From positions 372,001 to 436,000 of the forward strand of contig JAPQWV010000334.1 in assembly GCA_027422505.1 (NCBI GenBank): a stretch of DNA of 64,000 nucleotides, read 5' to 3'. The notes under the pieces are model-generated. The model had not been told where the DNA came from and searched no databases. It saw only the letters and a program-made list of their open reading frames with translations. Source of the stretch: Craterostigma plantagineum (taxonomy: Eukaryota; Streptophyta; Magnoliopsida; Lamiales; Linderniaceae). The translations under genes and the position numbers were made by a program. Shown one piece after another: positions 32,240 through 43,770 of this stretch (within the stretch, counting starts at the first letter, position 1; the number at the start of each line of letters is the position of its first letter).

Positions 32240-32609
32240 TGTAGAGTATCCATTTTAATTGTGCTTGATTTCATCAATTGTCCTCGTAATTAGGGGCTTT
32301 ATGTATAGTAGTCCTTAGATTAGGACTAGTTTGATATTTATACCAAGTCTAAAGGATTTGCACTAAAGGATTAATACAGCAAAAGCTTAGACTTCATGAT
32401 ATTAATATAGAAATTTAAAGAATCAATCCGAAAGGCTGCCGAATTCATTTCTAGAGAGAGAAACAGCAAAAGCTTCTCACACTAAAGGATTTCTCTCTCG
32501 TGTTCTTCAAGTGAAGGTTTTCGATCGAAATTCAAAGTTCAATAATTCTATTCGATTTCCTTAGACTTCATGCCTAGGATTGATTTAGTTGACAAACGAG
32601 GACCTAACA
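32240..32609 (+). repeat. Element E 3' LTR
   Basis: 370 bp, TGTAGAGTATCC to GACCTAACA. It contains a TATA-like TATTTATACC and a repeated AGCAAAAGCTTCTCAC/AGCAAAAGCTTAGAC pair. The next five bases (TATAT, 32610-32614) are the likely target duplication; the partner is off the left edge. Second copy at 63171-63538. Confidence 0.87.
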
Positions 32610-33780
32610 TATATTATTTAGATTGTACCCATAATCGCAAAGCTGAGTCTGCATCCATAGCATCTGCGAGCAAGAGCTGGCGGTCGCGACATATTCTGCT
32701 TCAGCCGTCGATATTGAAACGCAGTTCTGCTATTTGGATGACCAGCAAACCAGCTTTTCGCCTAGAAATTGAGCACCAGCGGTTGTGCTTTTCCTGTCCA
32801 TTCGGCAACCTGCATAGTCAGCGTCAGTGTAGCCAATTAGTTTGAAATTCGTACCTTTAGAATACCACAATCCTAAGGTAGGTGTGCACTTAAGGTAGCA
32901 CAAGATTCGCTTCACCGCAAGCATGTGAGATTCCTTAGGGTTGGCTTGAAAACGGGCGCATAAATAGGTGGGAAACATGATGTCTGGCCGACTTGATGTG
33001 AGATAGAGAAGAGATCCAATTATGCTGCGATAGAGTGTGATGTCGACCGATTTTCCTGTGTGATCGGCATCCAACTTCCAGCTTGTTGACATGGGAGTGT
33101 TAAGTGGCTTGTTCTGATCTTAATGGAACTTCTTCAATATGTCCTTGATGTGCTTAGTTTGACTGATAAATATCCCGTCATCGAGCTACCTGATTTGAAG
33201 TCCTAGGAAGAATTGCATCTCTCCCATGTGGCTCATTTCGAATTTACTCTTCATGAGATCTCCAAACTTCTTGCAAAGCCGCGGATTAGTAGAACCAAAA
33301 ATGATGTCGTCGACGTAAACCCGGACGACCATCAGATCCTTGCCTTGCCATTTGATGAAGAAGGTCGTATCGATTGTTCCTCGGATAAATCAAAACATTA
33401 CGAGGAAGTCACTCAAGACATCATACCAAAGCACGTGGGGCTTGTTTTAGTCCGTAGAGAGCTTTATCCAATCGATAGACGTGATCGGGGTGTTCTTGAT
33501 CAACGAAGCCTTCTGGCTGAGCGACATAGATTTCTTCTTTAAGTACGCCGTTGAGAAAGGCAGTTTAACATCCATTTGGTAGACCTTGAAGTCTTTATGA
33601 GCCGCGTAAGCCAATAAGAGACGAGTGGCTTCGATTCGGGCAACAGGAGCATGTGTCTCGTCGTAGTCAATGCCTTCTAGTTTGTTATATCCCTTTGGAA
33701 CTAATCTTGCCTTCTTCCTGATCACTTTGCCATCTTCATGCTTTTAGTTCTTAAATACCCATTTCGTACCGATGACAGTT
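32610..33780 (-). pseudogene. Element G reverse transcriptase and RNase H (partial)
   Basis: RT motifs MDVKLPFS (cut by a frameshift), [13 protein letters not shown] and VYVDDIIFGS (about 33310-33340), then [44 protein letters not shown] and [12 protein letters not shown] before a stop near 32730. The RNase H end (STAEAEYVATASSCSQMLWM) follows in the same direction up to the E junction at 32610. A stop also interrupts the region before LDDGIFISQTKHIKDILKK. The start is recopied at 63539-64000. Confidence 0.86.
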
Positions 33781-35340
33781 TTCCCATGCGGACGGGGTAC
33801 TAATTTCCACACTTGAAGACGCTCGAATTGATTGTTTTCCTCTTGCATTGCAATATCCAATCCGGGTCTTGTAGTGCGTCTGCTACCTTAGTAGACTCAT
33901 TTTGGCTTAAGAAGCAGCTCAAGAGACTGTGTTGATGACGTGTCCGTACTCTACTCGAATGATCACCAATAATCTGATCGACTGGATGTGCTCGAGTCCA
34001 TTTTCTCTCGTGTGGTAGAGCAGAACTCGAAGCATCGGCCATTTGAGGACTGAGGCTACCAATGATTTCAGTTTGTTCATTAGGTTGAGGTAAGTCAGAT
34101 TCTGCACTTGGATTGAGTGTTTCTGATGAGACTTCCTCGTTGACTGTTGTAGGCTCTTCCGTAATTTGTGCTAAGTCTGAATCGGGTGAGGTAGGGACAT
34201 TTGAAGAGCTTGGTATGTCGGCCTCGTCGAGTGGGGAGTCCACTAAAGGTGTAGCATTAACGGTTTCTGGCCAATATATAGGCTCAAAGAGAGATTCAGA
34301 TCTTCCAACACAAGTCTCAGAGCTTCTTCAGACGTTGATTCCTTAGTTGTTCCCATCTTCTGTTGGTTTTGTGCCAATACACCAGTGTATACGGGTTCTG
34401 AACCGTCATATTCAGAAGCCATCGGGTTTGGCACGGGTCCTGAACTGAGGGGTGCAGGAGCCATCGTGGACTGATGTGCCCAGAAGCCATCTCTGTCACT
34501 TCGTGAAAAGTGACATTGCAGCTTTCCTTAATCGTATGGTTGGACTTGATGTATACTAGGTACGCTTTTGAGGTTGAAGAAAGTTGCTTCGAATGCTTTA
34601 GGGTCGAACTTGGCGCGTTGCTCTCTGTCGTTCGCCACAAAGCACTTCCACCCGAAGACTTTGAAAAATGAGATATTGGGTACTCTTTTATTTAAGATCT
34701 CGTACGGAGTTTTGTTGAGACATTTGTGAACCACCACCCTGGTTTGGGTAAAACAAGCGGTATTTACTGCTTCAGCCCAAAGAAAGTGTGGGAGGCCGGA
34801 ATGAATCAGCATTGTGCGAGCGGCTTCCACTAGAGTTCTGTTTTTCCTTTCAACGACCCCGTTTTGTTGATGTGTTTTTGCGGCTGGGAATTGTTGACTA
34901 ATTCCAAGTTTCTGATAAAACTCACTGAGATATTTGTTCTCGAACTCAGTGTCGTTGTCTATTCGAATAACTTGAATAGTGTTGCAGCAAGTTTTGAGTA
35001 GAGTTCACAAAATTAATAATCAAGTCCCCTGTCTCATCATAGTTCGGAGGAACTTTATCTAGGTGTAGCAAGAGAAGTCATCGATGATAACAAGCACGTA
35101 CTTGCATCCATTGATACTCTGTGTCTGCATGGGCCCACAGAGGTCCGTATGGATTAGTTCCAAAGGACGAGAGGTGGACGCAATATGCTTGACATGATGA
35201 GATGCTCGCTTTATTTTTCCTAATTGACAGGCCGAACATTGAAGCTCCTTTTGTGGCATTATAATCGGAAGACCGTGGACCAATTTTTGTTTAGATAGGC
35301 AGTGAAGAGCTTTCATATTCAGATGAGACATTCGCTGATG
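33781..35340 (-). pseudogene. Element G integrase and linker
   Basis: Zinc domain (HLNMKALHCLSKQK, CSACQLGKIKRASH), core start ELIHTDLCGPMQTQSINGCK and IIDDFSCYT, then a frame change near 35050. The core continues with a DNGTEF-like segment, QNGVVERKNR-like codons, SGLPHFLWAEAVNTACFTQ and NKTPYEILNKRVPNISFFKVFG. A low-complexity acidic linker (33800-34460) joins it to RT. Frames are broken at several points, so it is inactive. Confidence 0.84.
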
Positions 35341-35830
35341 CCATTAGCTGATCCTCTGTATCACAGTCTGAGAAATGAGGCATACAGCAGTCGTGGGCCT
35401 CACGGACGTCAGGTTGATTGTGTAAAGATTGGATTTCCGAAGTCCGTAGAGGCGTTCTATGTCCTGGTTGGCCAAAATTCTGCATCTGTCAGCGTGAAAG
35501 ACCACTTGAAATCCTTTGTCGCAGAATTGGCCTATGCTGAACAAGTTATGGCGGAGCCTTTGACGTAAGAGACATCTGTTATAGTCAAATTCTTCAGAAT
35601 GATGTCCCCAAATCCTAGTATGGGGCTGAGTCGTTGTTTTCGAATCTGACTTTTCCGTTTGGTCGGTCTTTGTAGTTGCTCAGCAGCTCTTGATTTCCTG
35701 TCATGTGTGTGGAGCAACCAGAATCGAGATACCACACATGATGGATCTGCATAGACAATTTAGAGAACTTTAGGTACCCACTTAAGAATGGGTCCTCTCG
35801 AATTAGCAGATGTAGAATTTGGTTCAAATA
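35341..35830 (-). pseudogene. Element G protease end and pre-integrase segment
   Basis: Pol frame, +1 to the gag stop at 35762-35760: KLSMQIHHVWYLDSGCSTHMTG with the D-S-G intact, then LLSNYKDRPNGKVRFENNDSAP, a frameshift near 35620, LTITDVSYVKG, and the pre-integrase part (FSIGQFCDKGFQVVFHADRC). Better preserved than in E (DSVSS). It overlaps the candidate pseudoknot at 35674-35740. Confidence 0.84.
35674..35740 (-). other. Candidate gag-pol pseudoknot in element G
   Basis: Minus strand: CATGTGTGG (35740-35732) pairs with CCACACACATG (35712-35702, a 2-nt bulge). Loop sequence GTTGCTC (within 35719-35712) pairs perfectly with GAGCAAC (35681-35675). The first helix starts 19 nt after the gag TAA. 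It lies over codons for the protease active site and LLSNY, so protein constraint could also explain the sequence; the non-coding copies in C and I argue for the RNA. Confidence 0.55.
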
Positions 35831-37420
35831 TGGTTGCTAAATTATTATTTGAGGGAGTTTTAATAACCCAAGTTGCTTTCAAAGAAGTGGTTTTGGGTTT
35901 AGCCTCTTTGATTGACTTGGCCTTCTTAGCAGTTGTCTTCCTAGGCGGAGACTTAGGAACCCATTGTGTTGAACCTTGCAGAGAAGGGCTAATTTCAGCT
36001 CGTACAAATGCTTTTGTAGGCTTGGCCGAGGACTTTTCTTTCGATAATCTCCTAAGGTGTTTGGGGATTCAATCTTTAAGGGATACCTTAGGTAGAGCAA
36101 GAATGAACAGCGCCATATGCCTTCTTTATGGCAGGATCTTGTTGCCTACGGTTTATCCTAGATGCATTTGTTTCAGTAAATGCCCTGAGAGTGGTTATCC
36201 CTAACCCATGTGCTTTATGTCATACATTTCTTTCTTTTTGAGCATGCATGGATTAGTGAAACCTATACCTTCTAAAGGATTATAGAAATCTAAATCCTTG
36301 GGCTGATTTGGAAATATAGTCTGTTCAGAATGGCCCCTTCGCGTAAGACGATCGTCTAATTTCTTAATTTTTGCATATAACCTCTTACGTTCCTCGCCTA
36401 AGAGAGCATAATTATTTTCTACCGTTAGTTTAGCGGTTTGACAGGCATCAAGTTCTTCAATAAGTTCACTAATTTTTGAATTTAATATTTCTAATTGAGC
36501 TTCCAAGTTAGTGATCTTAGTGGTAGCTTCGGTTAACCTACAATTGAGGGTGGCTTTCTCATTGAGATTCCTAACCAAGCAATTATAGTTGTTTGCTAGC
36601 CTGTCTTTTAATTCTTTAATTTTTTCATTATGCTGCCCCATTTGAGGTTGACTAGTCTCCCTAGAATGTAGGCTCTTCGTAAGTTCTTCTATTTTTGTAC
36701 TAGAGCTTCTAAGTTCTGATTCGAGACTAATAATCTTTACCTGAGACCTAGAAAGTTTGTCCTCTACTTCCTTTATACTTTTCTGCTCACGTTTCACGTT
36801 AGCGTATCTTATGTTATACGACTCTAACATGGTCAATAATGTGGACGGAGAGACTACCTCTTGCGATGAAGTGGATGCGTCGTCATCGTCCGTCTGGCTT
36901 GAGGTTTCGGCATCCAAGTTGTTGTCCAGGCGGGCCAGGAGGGCTAAATTCTCCTCTTCGGAATTGACGTGTGTTCAAGCCAGTGGTCCTGCTCTGCCAT
37001 GAGTGCTATTCCTTCCTTCTGTTTTGGGAGTTGAAGCTTTCTGGAGTAGTAACTAGCATCTCTCTTCTTGGGAAGACTACATTCTCTAGCAAAATGACCA
37101 TGCTTGCCACAGTTGAAGCACTTGTTGGACTCTTTGGTGTTCTTGATTTCGGAGCTCTCTCGTCCACGTTCTTTATTCTTAGAGCTCGAGGTCCGAAGTC
37201 GGTTGGCCGAAGATGAGGACTTCTTTTTGAAGTACGTCTTGCTCATCAATTTTCCGATTAAAGCCAACTGCTTCCCCAGTGCTTTTATGCTTGGCTCGGC
37301 GTCTGACTCAGAATTTTCTTCTGACTCTGATGGGGAGGGAGGCCTAACGATCTTCTCTTTGCGAGGCTTTGTTCCATGCTTCTCTGAGACAAAATAATTG
37401 TTGTAGTAATCATTCTTCAC
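35760..37420 (-). pseudogene. Element G gag: zinc knuckle, coiled coil and tail
   Basis: From 37420 an S/E/K-rich segment leads to the zinc knuckle CFNCGKHGHFAREC (about 37120-37079). A frame break near 36944 follows, then DAETSSQTDDDDAST and a long coiled coil (36917-36201) parallel to that of E. A broken tail follows (LRYPLKIESPNTL, a version of LKYPVKI, and KWVPKV), ending TAA at 35762-35760. The upstream frame closes at about 37430, so the gag core is missing. Gag would form the particle and bind RNA through the knuckle. Confidence 0.85.
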
Positions 37421-38890
37421 CTTGATTGATATAGTCGATCATAGATTCCTAAATAACGTGTACACGTAAGCATAATCGGTTATAGTTATCGACGAACGCC
37501 AAACAACCATTATCTTCTTAATTTCTTGATAATCAAGAGACGCTCTATAATTATTTCCCTAATCGATAAATAACCTACGGGACGGCCTGCAAGGTTTAAG
37601 ATTCCGACAGCAATAAAAATGAAAGAGACCCGATAAAATCAAATCGCTTAAACTACAATATAACTTAGACTTACCTAGGGTAGAGAAATTGAATATTGTT
37701 CGCTACTTATTGAAACGAACAAACAATTACGGATTTGTCGTTTTAATTAGCCATGGATTCACGTCGGTTAATTAAACATTTGCAACTATGTAATCAAACT
37801 ATGTTCATCAACTAAAATTATTTGAAGCTTAAACAAATACTCACGCCTTCACGAATAAGCACAATAATCTCACAATATTATAAATCAAGGTTTCAAATAA
37901 TACTTCAACTACGATAAACTTAGCTACGAAACATAATAATCAAATACATAGATAGAATCGCCTACAACCATCCGAAAGCTAAGAACTTCAGTCCCGATCT
38001 CGCAGATAACACAAAGGAATTTAAGCCCAAACCATCCAAAGAAAATCAGCCCAAGCCACGAAGGAATTTGAGCCCAAGCCAACAAGGAAATCCTTAATTA
38101 AGCCTCTTTACCATCGGTATTACAGCAGGTCCCAACTACTGTTTCTCTCTTTCCTCAAGTGTCCAGCGACTCATCAAGGGCAGCTCGAACTTTCCAATGT
38201 CGCTGCCCCTTCGTTACTTCGATCTGCCGCGCGTTATTGGTGCCTCGATCTAGATCTACGGTGGTGCCTTCGGTTGCTGCCCGCCTTAATAAATTACAGC
38301 CCACTGCTTGTTCGTTCTATAGCCTCATAGAGCGGCTCTAGTCTTGAGCAGGTTGTTGATCTTTTGGTTGGCTTTTCGTCTCTTTTGTAAGCTGCCTTGC
38401 TTGGTGAGTGGGGCGAGTTAACGGAAAGCTGCCTGCTTAAGATTGGTGTGACCTTAGCTCCCCAAAACTCCCCCAATTTCTGATTTTGGTAAGCATGTCC
38501 TTCCTATGGATATTTTTGGGAGGTGGCTCAAATGGAGCAGATGTGTCCCCTTTAATGAACGTAAAAACCTTGCACATCAAGCAGCCATAATACACAAAGC
38601 AGCCGCAAAGATAGATATATAATGTTTTCTTCTTTGTTGTCCGTCAATCGCATGAATGCCTTTTTTTCAATTGATTGTGGGTGGCTTGTCTCCTCTCTTT
38701 TTTTTTTTTTTTTTATGAACCGTTTATATGTGTTTTGTCAAACGATCGAATTTGTTGCTTTCCTTATGTAAATGTAAATGAGATGTGGCTCAATATCAGT
38801 CATTGGCTCTCAATTACGATTAATTTCCTTGCTTTCTTTGTGTATGAAAATGATATTTTTGGCTCCATCTCTTTTGTCTTAAATAATTGG
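37421..38890. other. Unassigned non-coding stretch
   Basis: About 1.5 kb with no recognised retroelement protein, LTR end or host exon. On the minus strand, GTAAGT at 37674-37669 and CTTGCAG ending at 37587 would bound a typical 88-nt plant intron, but no open frame flanks it. 38100-38500 is GC-richer. A T run of 17 bases lies at 38698-38714. It could be a leader or LTR of an unidentified element, or a host-gene leader fragment. Confidence 0.4.
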
Positions 38891-41800
38891 TACCTTTAAT
38901 CAAGTAAAATAGATAATTAGCACAGTATATGTTATACGTTGAAACTAGTATAAGCTTAAATATTGTACAAATCATTATCCATCATCCAACACTTAATTTG
39001 AGTCGAAATTTGAATTTCAAATCATAGTAATGAATCATGTCATTGCATGTTTGACAAATTTGCATTTGAAATCATGAATTTGCACACAGGTTATACGAAA
39101 TGAATTATTGAAGAGATTATGAAATTTTCGACATAGGCATGTAAGGTTTATGTGAGTTTGGTCGAAAATTTACTAAGTGTTGAAATACACTATTCACTCC
39201 GTGCTTTTTATCATGCGAGAATTGAAATTCTCAAATTGATTTCCTAAGTGCGAATTTTCAATTTCAAATCTCCATTCTATTTTTCGATCGAAAATTTTAT
39301 TCGTTGAAGTCTGCTATAGTGAAAAAGACTTGGAGAGATTTTTTAAGTGTTTGAACTTAAAAAGTGGTACTGTAGCCGATAAAATTTGCGATCGAGAAAA
39401 ATTTCCGTGTAAATTTACGATCGAGAAAATTGATTTCAGCGTAAATTTACGATCGAGAAATTTTTCCGCGCGTGAATAGAAATTTTCATTGTGAAAGTTG
39501 TCGAGCGAGAAAGTTTTTCGATTTTAAAATTTATGTTCGCTGCGAAATTTTTACGAACGAGAAACTAGGTGACTCGTCGAGAAAATTTTCGATCAATTAA
39601 ATCATCGCTAAGTTCTTTTACGATCGAGAATTTTATCGTCGAAAAATTAATTTTCTCGCCGCTAAGATTTACGACCGCGAACAAAATTGAAATCGAAATT
39701 TACTATTTTCGTTGTTAAGTTTTTCGGTCGAGACTTAATTGCACCTAATTTGTCTATTTCGCTCAGTAAATTCGCTTGCATAAAATCAAAATTAGATTTC
39801 TCGATGGTAAGCGATTTTGCGACCTCGTCATTTATCTTTATCGACTAAGTCAAATTTTAGCGATCGAAAAACTTTTAAGCTGCAAACAGTTTTGTCGAGA
39901 CTGTTTGCAATTGAGAAAAATCTTCGACGCCTTCAAACGTTTCAAAATCCAGTTTTGTCGAGACTTAGATTTTTGCTCTAAAACTCAGAGAATCGAAAAT
40001 CTACACCATCAGTTTGACTGTAATTCTAAAATCTATCTATACCCGCAAATCTAAACCCACCTTAAGCATATGAACAGGTCCAAATCGCGAAAAAGAATGC
40101 TTCGTGGTTTTACTGTCAATAGCAGAGAAATCTTCAAAGAAAATCAGGCGAAAAATCACAAAATGTAGACGCAAATAGAGATTAAACACACGTAAACGCC
40201 TAAAGAATGTCGAATCTACCTTAAAAAGATGAAAATCAGTTGAAAGATTAAGGATTTTTTAAAGAGATTGTTTTCGTCTTTTGGCAAGGGTTTTCGTGAG
40301 ATAAAAGTTTTCGACTGGTGAATTTTGTGATTAAGAGTTTACGCCTGTATTTAGGGATTTTTCGACTGCGAAAGTTACAGTGTCAAATTGAGCTTATTGG
40401 ACCTAAATTCTTCAGGCCCAATTTCGAGTTTTTCGCTCGAGAAACTCAGATCGAAAATTTTCATTGGGTCCGTATTTGATTTTTGCTCGACAAATTTGGA
40501 GCAAAAATTAAAATTTAGTCCCAAATCGATTTTTGCTCGAGAAACTGCTATTGAAAATTACTAATTTCGCCCAATTGCGATAGTAAGTTTTTTGAAATTA
40601 TCAGATTGACTCTAATTTTAAGTAAAGACCACAAAATGCTCCCCCTATGTATGAAAGAATAATGTAGTTAACTCCCTGTGATTTCTTCCGAACAGTGACA
40701 TGTGGCTCCATCTTCAGATTTTGTAAATCTGCAATACTTAGAGCAAAAATATCGAGAATATTAGAGTTAATTTTTGGAAGCAATTTTTCTATGTTAGGCC
40801 CCCCCTGAAACATTTTCAATATAAGTTGGTTAATTCAATATCACAAAACACGTTACGATCCAAATATTTAACCATCTAAGATTCGAACCAATGCCATGCG
40901 CTTCACGTCGAGATTAATTCGTGAAGTCTTCCTCATTGACTCTGCAACACTTAGAGAAAGATCATCAAAATAGCTTGGAGCTCAAGGCATAAATTTTTGT
41001 AAATGCTCCCCCTCAAATAGTGCACCGAAAATTGATTTAGCATGAAAGCATATAGAATCAATTTCATGTACCAAACATGTAGTACGTAATTTAGACAATT
41101 TCTCCTAGATACATGGTCCCCTAATCATGTATTAAAAAATTGAGTGAGGGTGCGAGCAAGAAATTCACATTTAATCAATTCCGCATAGATGCAAATTAAG
41201 AGTGCATATTAAAATGTGCGAATTAGAACAAGATATCGCATTTAATCAATTCAGTTCAAATGCAAAGTCGTATTGTATATCAAAATGTGAGAAAAAATAT
41301 TTTATATATATATTGTTTTGTTATTTGTATTATCATATATATATAATTTTTTTTGTATTATCATATATATATATTTTTATTTATTATATACTAATATTAT
41401 TAATAGTATGGGCTCAGATATTTTGCTTCGATCATTGTCACGTCTAAAAATTCACAAGACACTTAATCGATTTTATGCCGTCCTGTCAGCAAACCAAATT
41501 CCTAAGTTCAAAGTAGGATCCATTTCCACAACTCTCACTAGGTTTGCTCTAGCACTCATTTATTTTTTACTAGGGATTTTTATATTTATATCACTCAAGT
41601 CAACGCAAGTCATATTAAGTCAATTTACCTGCCATCGAGACTCTTTTAATCATTTCACCGAGCGAGAGATCGTCGTTATGGAATTGAAGGGACTTTGAAG
41701 GTTTTAATTTGGTTATGACTAAGAAGGGAAGAGAATTTTTTTTTGGGAAAAGCGAGCTTTACGTCATCTTCCATTCCTACGTCGTTCTCCTTTACTTTGG

Positions 41801-42304
41801 CATGTTCTCTTTCGTCTTGTTGTCTTTTTCGTCCTTATATCTTTTGTAAATTTTCTGCACTTGCTCAAGCTGAAGCTCCGCTTCTCTACGTGGCTGTGAG
41901 ATTATCTAAGGCCAAGTTCTTCTTGTTGGTTCTCGGGCCGATACCGTGCTCCTTTTCTCTTAATCCCTAGAGAGGATTCAGAGACTATCGATTTGAAGAA
42001 GTTCACAGTTATGGAATTCGAACCCAAGGCCGTGCTCCTCTTCTCGTTGTCTCGATATAAGACCGGATTATCGTTGGAGAAGTTCACTTCATGGTGCTCC
42101 TCTTTCCAGCCGTTCTGACGAGTGTACGAGATTATCAATGGAGAAGTTCACAGCAAGATCCATGCCTATTCTTAAAGATTTTGAGTGGCAGGTTCTTTTG
42201 ATCTTGTTTTGTGCGTTGAGCATTCCTCGTGTGCGTTTTCCACCTTCTGTTGTCATCTTTCGTTTTGTTTCATCTCATTTTTCTCCCCCTCCTTTTCTTG
42301 ATTG
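38891..42304 (-). mobile_element. H: inverted, diverged copy of the Sirevirus 3' spacer
   Basis: Reverse complement matches element E from about 29190 back to about 26010: the TCGATCG-motif array (39140-40570), PPT-like tracts read on the minus strand (40639-40646, 41006-41013), the (TA)n run (about 41318-41390), and the GAACTTCTC..GATAATC blocks (41960-42140). Similarity is clear but well below that of the 50-64 kb copy. No pol or extra ORF accompanies it. It stops at 42304, where F begins. Confidence 0.75.
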
Positions 42305-42567
42305 TGTTGGGGTAGGCCCGATTAATCGACGCCGGCCCCCGAATAGCTCAACGTGGTGATAGCGGAAGCGCGTTTTGAACCGAGCGGCGTAGGGTGCCGA
42401 ATTTTCGATTTTCAACATCTAAATTCGACCTAACGCCCTTCGGCTTCTCCCGAGGGCTCAAGATACTGCCCTGAGCCTCAGGAGACCACGTCTAATTCGA
42501 ATTGCTCAAATTCGAATTTAGTACAACTGTATTCGAATTAATAACTTCATTCCAAACTTGTTCGAAC

Positions 42568-42931
42568 AAAGCGGCAGCCGACAGCGTTTTGACTGTGTGG
42601 CGACCGAAATGATTTCCGATCAATACCAAGTTTTCCAGAATGATTCTACACTTCCCGACAATCGCAACGTGGGGTCTTTCGAATCATTCCGATGTCATTT
42701 GGTATTTTTCGCAAAACCAAATCTGTGGTTCGAAATTATCAATTTGACTAAAGCGGCAGTCTGCCGTCATTCAACAGTTAGATAACCGAATGGATATCCG
42801 ATCGATACCAAATTTTTCAGATTGATTCTACACTTCCCGACGATCCTAACGAGTGGTTTTTCGAATCATTCCGATATCGTTTGGTATTTTTCGTAAAATC
42901 AAATCAGTAAGGTTCGAAATATACCGTCGGT
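42568..42931. repeat. 182-bp direct tandem repeat in the F LTR
   Basis: Two diverged units starting AAAGCGGCAG at 42568 and 42750. Shared blocks include TGATTCTACACTTCCCGAC, TTTCGAATCATTCCGAT and TTTGGTATTTTTCG. An intra-LTR duplication; no function evident. Confidence 0.75.
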
Positions 42932-43419
42932 GTACGTGAATGCACCTCGGATGGACGTCGCAACACCTCGTCTAGCTCCCGGGGCTTCCAGGCTAGATTG
43001 TCACGACGGTATGACCTTGATTCAACCTCCGAGACTGCTCTCGATGGCTAGCGCAGTTCAGTTCGGGCGTCGGGACTCGTCAAACGATCCCGTGGCTTGA
43101 CGTGGCTTAAGAAGTTCTAACTTCAGCTCACTTTGTTTCTTTTCTCTCTAGTTTTATTGTTGAGAGTAAAAAATACCAAGTACTTTGGCATAGTAATCCC
43201 TCATGTTTGATCTACTTGTTCTCATTTTTGCATGCTCACCTTTGTAGTAAAATTCCACTAAGGTTTGTTTATAATATTTCCCTAACACTTGTCATGTTAT
43301 TGAATGAATGAGTCACTTGCCACCTCAACCAATGTGGCATAAAATGGAATTGACACATGTTCAATGACCAAGTCAACATGCACATTTTTAGTTTATTCCA
43401 TTTCGGCCTATGAGGTTTC

Positions 43420-43758
43420 TGTTGGTCCGAGATTTCACCAACAATACGACTTCAGACGGATTAAACACGCCTAAAGATCGAGATTTAGGTTCGGGGCGTG
43501 TGGGGCTTGGTGGTGTTCTTGAGGAGACTCTCTCACTCTAAAATTGTTTATTTGATCTTCACACACAAGCACACCTAACTATGTGTTAGGGTTTTAGTAT
43601 TTATACCACAAGTTGGTATATAATACTTGGGCCCTTGTGAAGGCCCATTACATGAATAACTAAGAACTAACCCAACTAAGAACTAGTCCAAAGTTTTAAT
43701 AAAGCTAACCAACAAAGATAATATACTGAAATTGAACACTACAAAATATTTCCTAACA
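43420..43758 (-). repeat. Element I 3' LTR (left copy)
   Basis: 339 bp; plus-strand ends TGTTGGTCCG and TTTCCTAACA. The U5-side 24 bp form the hairpin TGTTGGT...ACCAACA. Confidence 0.93.
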
Positions 43759-43770
43759 ATCTCCCCCTTA
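43759..43770 (-). other. Polypurine tract of element I
   Basis: Plus strand ATCTCCCCCTTA; sense TAAGGGGGAGAT next to the LTR start. Confidence 0.88.

Larger units (their letters stand above)
20215..32609 (+). mobile_element. Element E: Sirevirus-like Ty1/copia retrotransposon with extra 3' ORF, 5'-truncated in the window
   Basis: Order: gag coiled coil, protease/pre-integrase, integrase, RT, RNase H, a 3.8-kb spacer, a 3-kb extra ORF, PPT and 3' LTR. The copia order (integrase before RT), a PPT ending GGGGGAGAA, an additional PPT-like tract in the spacer, and an ORF between pol and the 3' LTR all fit Sireviruses. It begins in mid-gag because element B sits there; the rest should lie left of the window. 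On the right it abuts minus-strand copia G inside its RNase H. A near-identical copy is at 51156-63538. Confidence 0.88.
32610..37420 (-). mobile_element. Element G: Sirevirus-like Ty1/copia, minus strand, entered by E
   Basis: Close relative of E in the opposite direction: gag on the right (to 37420), then protease, integrase and RT, with RNase H on the left ending exactly where the E LTR begins, within the codons for YGYNLNN. The rest of RNase H should lie left of the window beyond E. No LTR of its family is seen on the right, so G is truncated or rearranged near 37420. It is more intact than E in gag and the protease site. Confidence 0.87.

Noticed and set aside
38675..38899. Poly-T run of 17 as the tail of a LINE or SINE on the minus strand
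   Set aside because: No target duplication, RT or Pol III boxes could be found beside it.
41318..41698. A 126-codon frame with hydrophobic residues in H
   Set aside because: It comes from a (TA)n/T-rich run in spacer sequence with no conserved counterpart frame in E.
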